Source of the DNA: Pseudomonadota bacterium
Lineage (GTDB): Bacteria > Pseudomonadota > Gammaproteobacteria > Halothiobacillales > Halothiobacillaceae
Length of the DNA: 9,083 bases
NCBI GenBank assembly: GCA_021795795.1
Contig: JAJYPA010000315.1
Coordinates: 1 to 9,083 of the forward strand
Direction: 5' to 3'
The position numbers were made by a program, and so were the translations under genes. This document shows positions 7,167 to 9,083 of the stretch, in pieces (the stretch's first letter is position 1; every line of letters begins with the position of its first letter). Below the pieces are notes generated by a model, which did no database searches, was not told the DNA's origin, and worked only from the letters and a program-made list of their open reading frames with translations.

Positions 7167-8655
7167 GTTTTCCCTGAGATACCGTTGAGTTGACAGGAGA
7201 CGCCCGCGATAAAAGGCGACGTGAGAGGGCTGCGCGTTGATCTTGGGGAATGCTGGCGATGGACCATCCAATGCTTGTGCCCGCCAACAATATGGAAATC
7301 CCAACATACAGTGCAGAGTTATAAGGCATTTCAAAGGCAATTACGAAGGCCCCTGTAATGGGCAGGATGCCGGCCATGGCACGGCTCAGGCCTGATGTAG
7401 TCTGCGCCGTCCAGAACAAGAGCAAGGTATCGGCAAGTACGCGCAGATCCCAGGCCCAAGCGGCGCCCGGTACGCCAAGCCGGTCGATAAGCACCCACAG
7501 GATAGCGAAGTAGGGGAGAAGTTCTACGACATGGAATTTGGCGGGCAAATCGGGGCGCCCCCTGCCCTGGAGATAGGTAAAGGGAATAATGCCCAGAGTA
7601 TTGATCCATATCCCGACGAGCAGTATTTGTCCGACCGGGGCGGTTTTTTCCGCCAGCGCTGCGCCCACCCAAAGGATCAGGAAGGGTTTGACGAGCAGCA
7701 ACCCCATCACCACTATCGGGGCCATGATAGCCCCTATGGATAACACGGCACGCGCCGCCAACACCTTTGCTTCGGCGGGGTCCACCATGGCAAATCTTGG
7801 AAACAACGCAGTTTGTAGGCTGCCGGGAAGAATGGAGAGCCGCATGACAAGGTTGTAGGGTACAGTGTAAGCGGTGACTGCCACCATGCCCACCTCGGCA
7901 CCGATGAGGAAACGGTCAAAAACGGTCAATAAGGGACCGGCCAACCCGGTGACCGTGATCCAGCCGCCGTAGTGCAGCAAGGATCTCACCTGGTTGAGGG
8001 CAAAGCGGGGGCGTGGCGACAGGGGTACATGGCGATAGCTGAGAGCGAAAAGTAATAGGGCGCTCAATAGCCGTCCGACAATGGCGGCTGCTATCAGGTA
8101 AGGTAGTGTTACCCATCCCGCATAGGCTACGACTAACGGGAAAAGCTGATAGAGCACCGTACCAAAAATTTGTGCTCCATTAAGCGCGAGAAAGGCCTGT
8201 CGTCCTTCCAAGGCGCCTGCCAGCAGCGAGATAATAACAGCCAGAGGCAGAGCTGACGCCAACCACGGCATGGCGTTTTCCGCTTCAGTACGCAAGGCGC
8301 CATGAATGTCGAGGACATGAGCAAACAGCCAATCCCCAAGCAGATAGAGAATGGCTCCGCCAATGAGTCCGGCAACGGCACTGATCGCTAATCCGGTCCA
8401 GAAAATGCCCTGCCGCTCCGCGGCCGTAGCGTCGTGGAGGGCAGCGATGCGATTGGCGACTGCCCGCCCGAAACCGAGATCGAATACGCCGAAATAACCC
8501 AGAAGCAACCAGACTATGGCAAGGACGCCGTAGCGCGCTTCACCAATGAGGTGAAGATAGATGGGTACCGTGATTAACAGCAGGGCGGCAGGTACTGCTG
8601 CTCCGGCCAGATTGATCAGGGTCGACCGGGCGATACGTGGTTGGGGGGCGTTCAT
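7156..8655 (-). CDS. wzx: Wzx-like oligosaccharide flippase (polysaccharide transporter family)
   Basis: This 499-residue inner-membrane protein would flip the undecaprenyl-linked repeat unit from the cytoplasmic to the periplasmic face. It has about 12-14 hydrophobic segments, beginning with INLAGAAVPAALLLITVPIY at 14-33, and the family hallmark FDLGFGRAVANRIA at 58-71. Other typical patches are FDRFLIGAE at 246-254, YTVPYNLVMR at 263-272, and LQGRGRPDLPAKFH at 362-375 followed by GVPGAAWAWDLR at 394-405. I chose the ATG at 8655 over one at 8685 because it directly overlaps (ATGA) the stop of the short upstream frame, and because the product then begins just before the first helix. The C-terminal tail after about 470 is polar and cytoplasmic. 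The gene is GC-rich, unlike the three genes that follow it, so it marks the edge of the exchanged segment. Family confidence is high; wzx is a role-based name. Confidence 0.88.
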   Translation of the reverse strand: MNAPQPRIARSTLINLAGAAVPAALLLITVPIYLHLIGEARYGVLAIVWLLLGYFGVFDLGFGRAVANRIAALHDATAAERQGIFWTGLAISAVAGLIGGAILYLLGDWLFAHVLDIHGALRTEAENAMPWLASALPLAVIISLLAGALEGRQAFLALNGAQIFGTVLYQLFPLVVAYAGWVTLPYLIAAAIVGRLLSALLLFALSYRHVPLSPRPRFALNQVRSLLHYGGWITVTGLAGPLLTVFDRFLIGAEVGMVAVTAYTVPYNLVMRLSILPGSLQTALFPRFAMVDPAEAKVLAARAVLSIGAIMAPIVVMGLLLVKPFLILWVGAALAEKTAPVGQILLVGIWINTLGIIPFTYLQGRGRPDLPAKFHVVELLPYFAILWVLIDRLGVPGAAWAWDLRVLADTLLLFWTAQTTSGLSRAMAGILPITGAFVIAFEMPYNSALYVGISILLAGTSIGWSIASIPQDQRAALSRRLLSRASPVNSTVSQGKHGS

Positions 8656-8774
8656 GTCAGGGGCTTTGGCGGGCCATGGCCACATGGGCCGTCTGCTTCT
8701 GGGCCGAAGCTTTCCGTAGCACTCTGGCGGATTTGGGCGATTTGTTCGGGGCTGAGGCGCATAGGGGCAGTCAT
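8652..8774 (-). pseudogene. N-terminal stub of a MNT-type nucleotidyltransferase
   Basis: A 40-codon frame starts at ATG 8774, overlapping the upstream stop by four bases (ATGA), and ends at TGA 8654-8652, again overlapping the flippase ATG by four bases. It reads MTAPMRLSPEQIAQIRQSAT then ESFGPEA, followed by DGPCGHGPPKPLT. The first part matches my memory of the N-terminus of minimal nucleotidyltransferases (the antitoxin half of HEPN/MNT pairs), in which 'FGPEA' is followed by a strand and the GSR motif of the active site. Here the sequence leaves that pattern right after FGPEA, and no GSR or D-x-D follows. The gene is therefore probably truncated at a recombination joint with the flippase gene. 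It may still serve to couple translation from the zinc-ribbon gene to the flippase. Confidence 0.5.
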
Positions 8775-8989
8775 GCGGCGTAGCGGAGAATTTCCACTTC
8801 GGCGTGACGCTGAACGGCTTGCTCTGCCATATTCATGGCATACCCCGTCGTTTTTTCATCCAGATAGTATTCACCACACTGACTGCACACCCCCGCAGGG
8901 ACGTCTTTGATGACGATGACCGTTGCGCCCCGTTCCAGAGTTACGGTAACCGTTCCCGTGGTGCCATGGCGGCAGATCACACATTGCAT
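8771..8989 (-). CDS. YgiT/MqsA-type zinc-ribbon protein (antitoxin-like, no HTH)
   Basis: The 72-residue product begins MQCVICRHGTTGTVTVTLER and carries two CxxC knuckles, C3/C6 and C35/C38, with the linking segment VIVIKDVPAGVCSQCGEYYL. This is the N-terminal zinc-binding module of MqsA (YgiT) antitoxins. In MqsA that half binds the toxin, while a C-terminal helix-turn-helix binds DNA; this protein ends about where the HTH would start, as do many short family members annotated as antitoxins. No toxin gene is visible beside it, although the gene upstream lies outside the window. The ATG is preceded by a perfect AAGGAGG five bases away. The stop overlaps the nucleotidyltransferase stub. A function in toxin neutralisation is inferred from family only. 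Confidence 0.85.
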   Translation of the reverse strand: MQCVICRHGTTGTVTVTLERGATVIVIKDVPAGVCSQCGEYYLDEKTTGYAMNMAEQAVQRHAEVEILRYAA

Positions 8990-8994
8990 GATGT

Positions 8995-9001
8995 CCTCCT
9001 T
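8995..9001 (-). promoter_or_regulatory. Strong ribosome binding site of the zinc-ribbon gene
   Basis: The minus strand reads AAGGAGG, five bases before the ATG at 8989. It is the best Shine-Dalgarno match in the window and fixes this start. Confidence 0.8.
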
Positions 9002-9017
9002 AGTGCGTGGCGGTTGA

Positions 9018-9023
9018 AGTATA
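9018..9023 (-). promoter_or_regulatory. Possible -10 box upstream of the zinc-ribbon gene
   Basis: TATACT matches five of six -10 consensus bases and would start transcription about 20 bases before the ATG. It lies within an imperfect 12-base palindrome, GATGTATACTTC, with one mismatched pair, which could be an operator. No good -35 is seen at 16-18 bases, so confidence is low. The remaining bases to the right edge (9024-9083) hold nothing I can assign. Confidence 0.3.
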
Positions 9024-9083
9024 CATCATCACAAAGCATGGCCAGATCCCGCCGCACTGAAGCCGTCCACTTCCCGGCGCAGG

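Noticed and set aside
7167..7340. A 58-residue N-terminal extension of the methyltransferase
   Set aside because: It overlaps the flippase gene, shows no domain, and the ATG at 7166 has a good ribosome site.
9038..9083. A plus-strand ATG opening a frame to the right edge
   Set aside because: Fifteen codons with no ribosome site and no recognisable sequence are too little to call a divergent gene.
1..9083. CRISPR arrays, tRNA or rRNA genes
   Set aside because: I saw no regularly spaced repeats and no cloverleaf or rRNA-like sequence on reading through either strand.

Overview
The window is an internal slice of a cell-surface polysaccharide (O-antigen or exopolysaccharide) biosynthesis cluster. 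Every gene I can support lies on the minus strand, so the cluster reads from the right edge to the left edge. The coding style (GC-rich flanks, an IS5-type element, a MqsA/YgiT-type small zinc protein, gene-to-gene overlaps) suggests a proteobacterium of moderately high GC. Acidithiobacillus or a relative is a guess from general resemblance, not something the sequence proves.

Layout in the direction of transcription: (i) 8989-8652, a small YgiT-type zinc-ribbon protein followed by the broken N-terminal stub of a MNT-type nucleotidyltransferase; (ii) 8655-7156, a Wzx-like oligosaccharide flippase; (iii) 7166-6096, a methyltransferase with an N-terminal zinc ribbon; (iv) 6103-5078, a GT2 glycosyltransferase; (v) 5081-4832, the N-terminal remnant of a GT4 glycosyltransferase, frameshifted and cut off by an insertion sequence; (vi) 4831-3616, an IS5-family element with a frameshifted transposase; (vii) 3565-2198, a polytopic Wzy-like polymerase; (viii) 2201-1068 and 1075-35, two GT4 glycosyltransferases; (ix) 35-1, the first codons of a further GT4 gene that leaves the window.

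Almost every junction is a short overlap (ATGA, TGATG, or 8-11 bases), as expected for one translationally coupled operon. Together the genes fit a Wzx/Wzy-dependent pathway: the glycosyltransferases build a lipid-linked repeat unit on the cytoplasmic face, the methyltransferase may modify it, the flippase moves it across the inner membrane, and the Wzy-like protein polymerises it. The initiating sugar-phosphate transferase, chain-length regulator, export proteins and nucleotide-sugar genes are not in the window.

Base composition is a mosaic. The left 1.07 kb, the IS and the right 1.9 kb are GC-rich, while about 1070-3615 and 4832-7160 are clearly AT-rich. Both outer changes fall at gene overlaps, which suggests an exchanged serotype-type cassette between more native flanking genes. 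I see no previously undescribed system. The most informative hidden features are the decayed GT4 gene beside the IS and the nucleotidyltransferase stub at the right edge.
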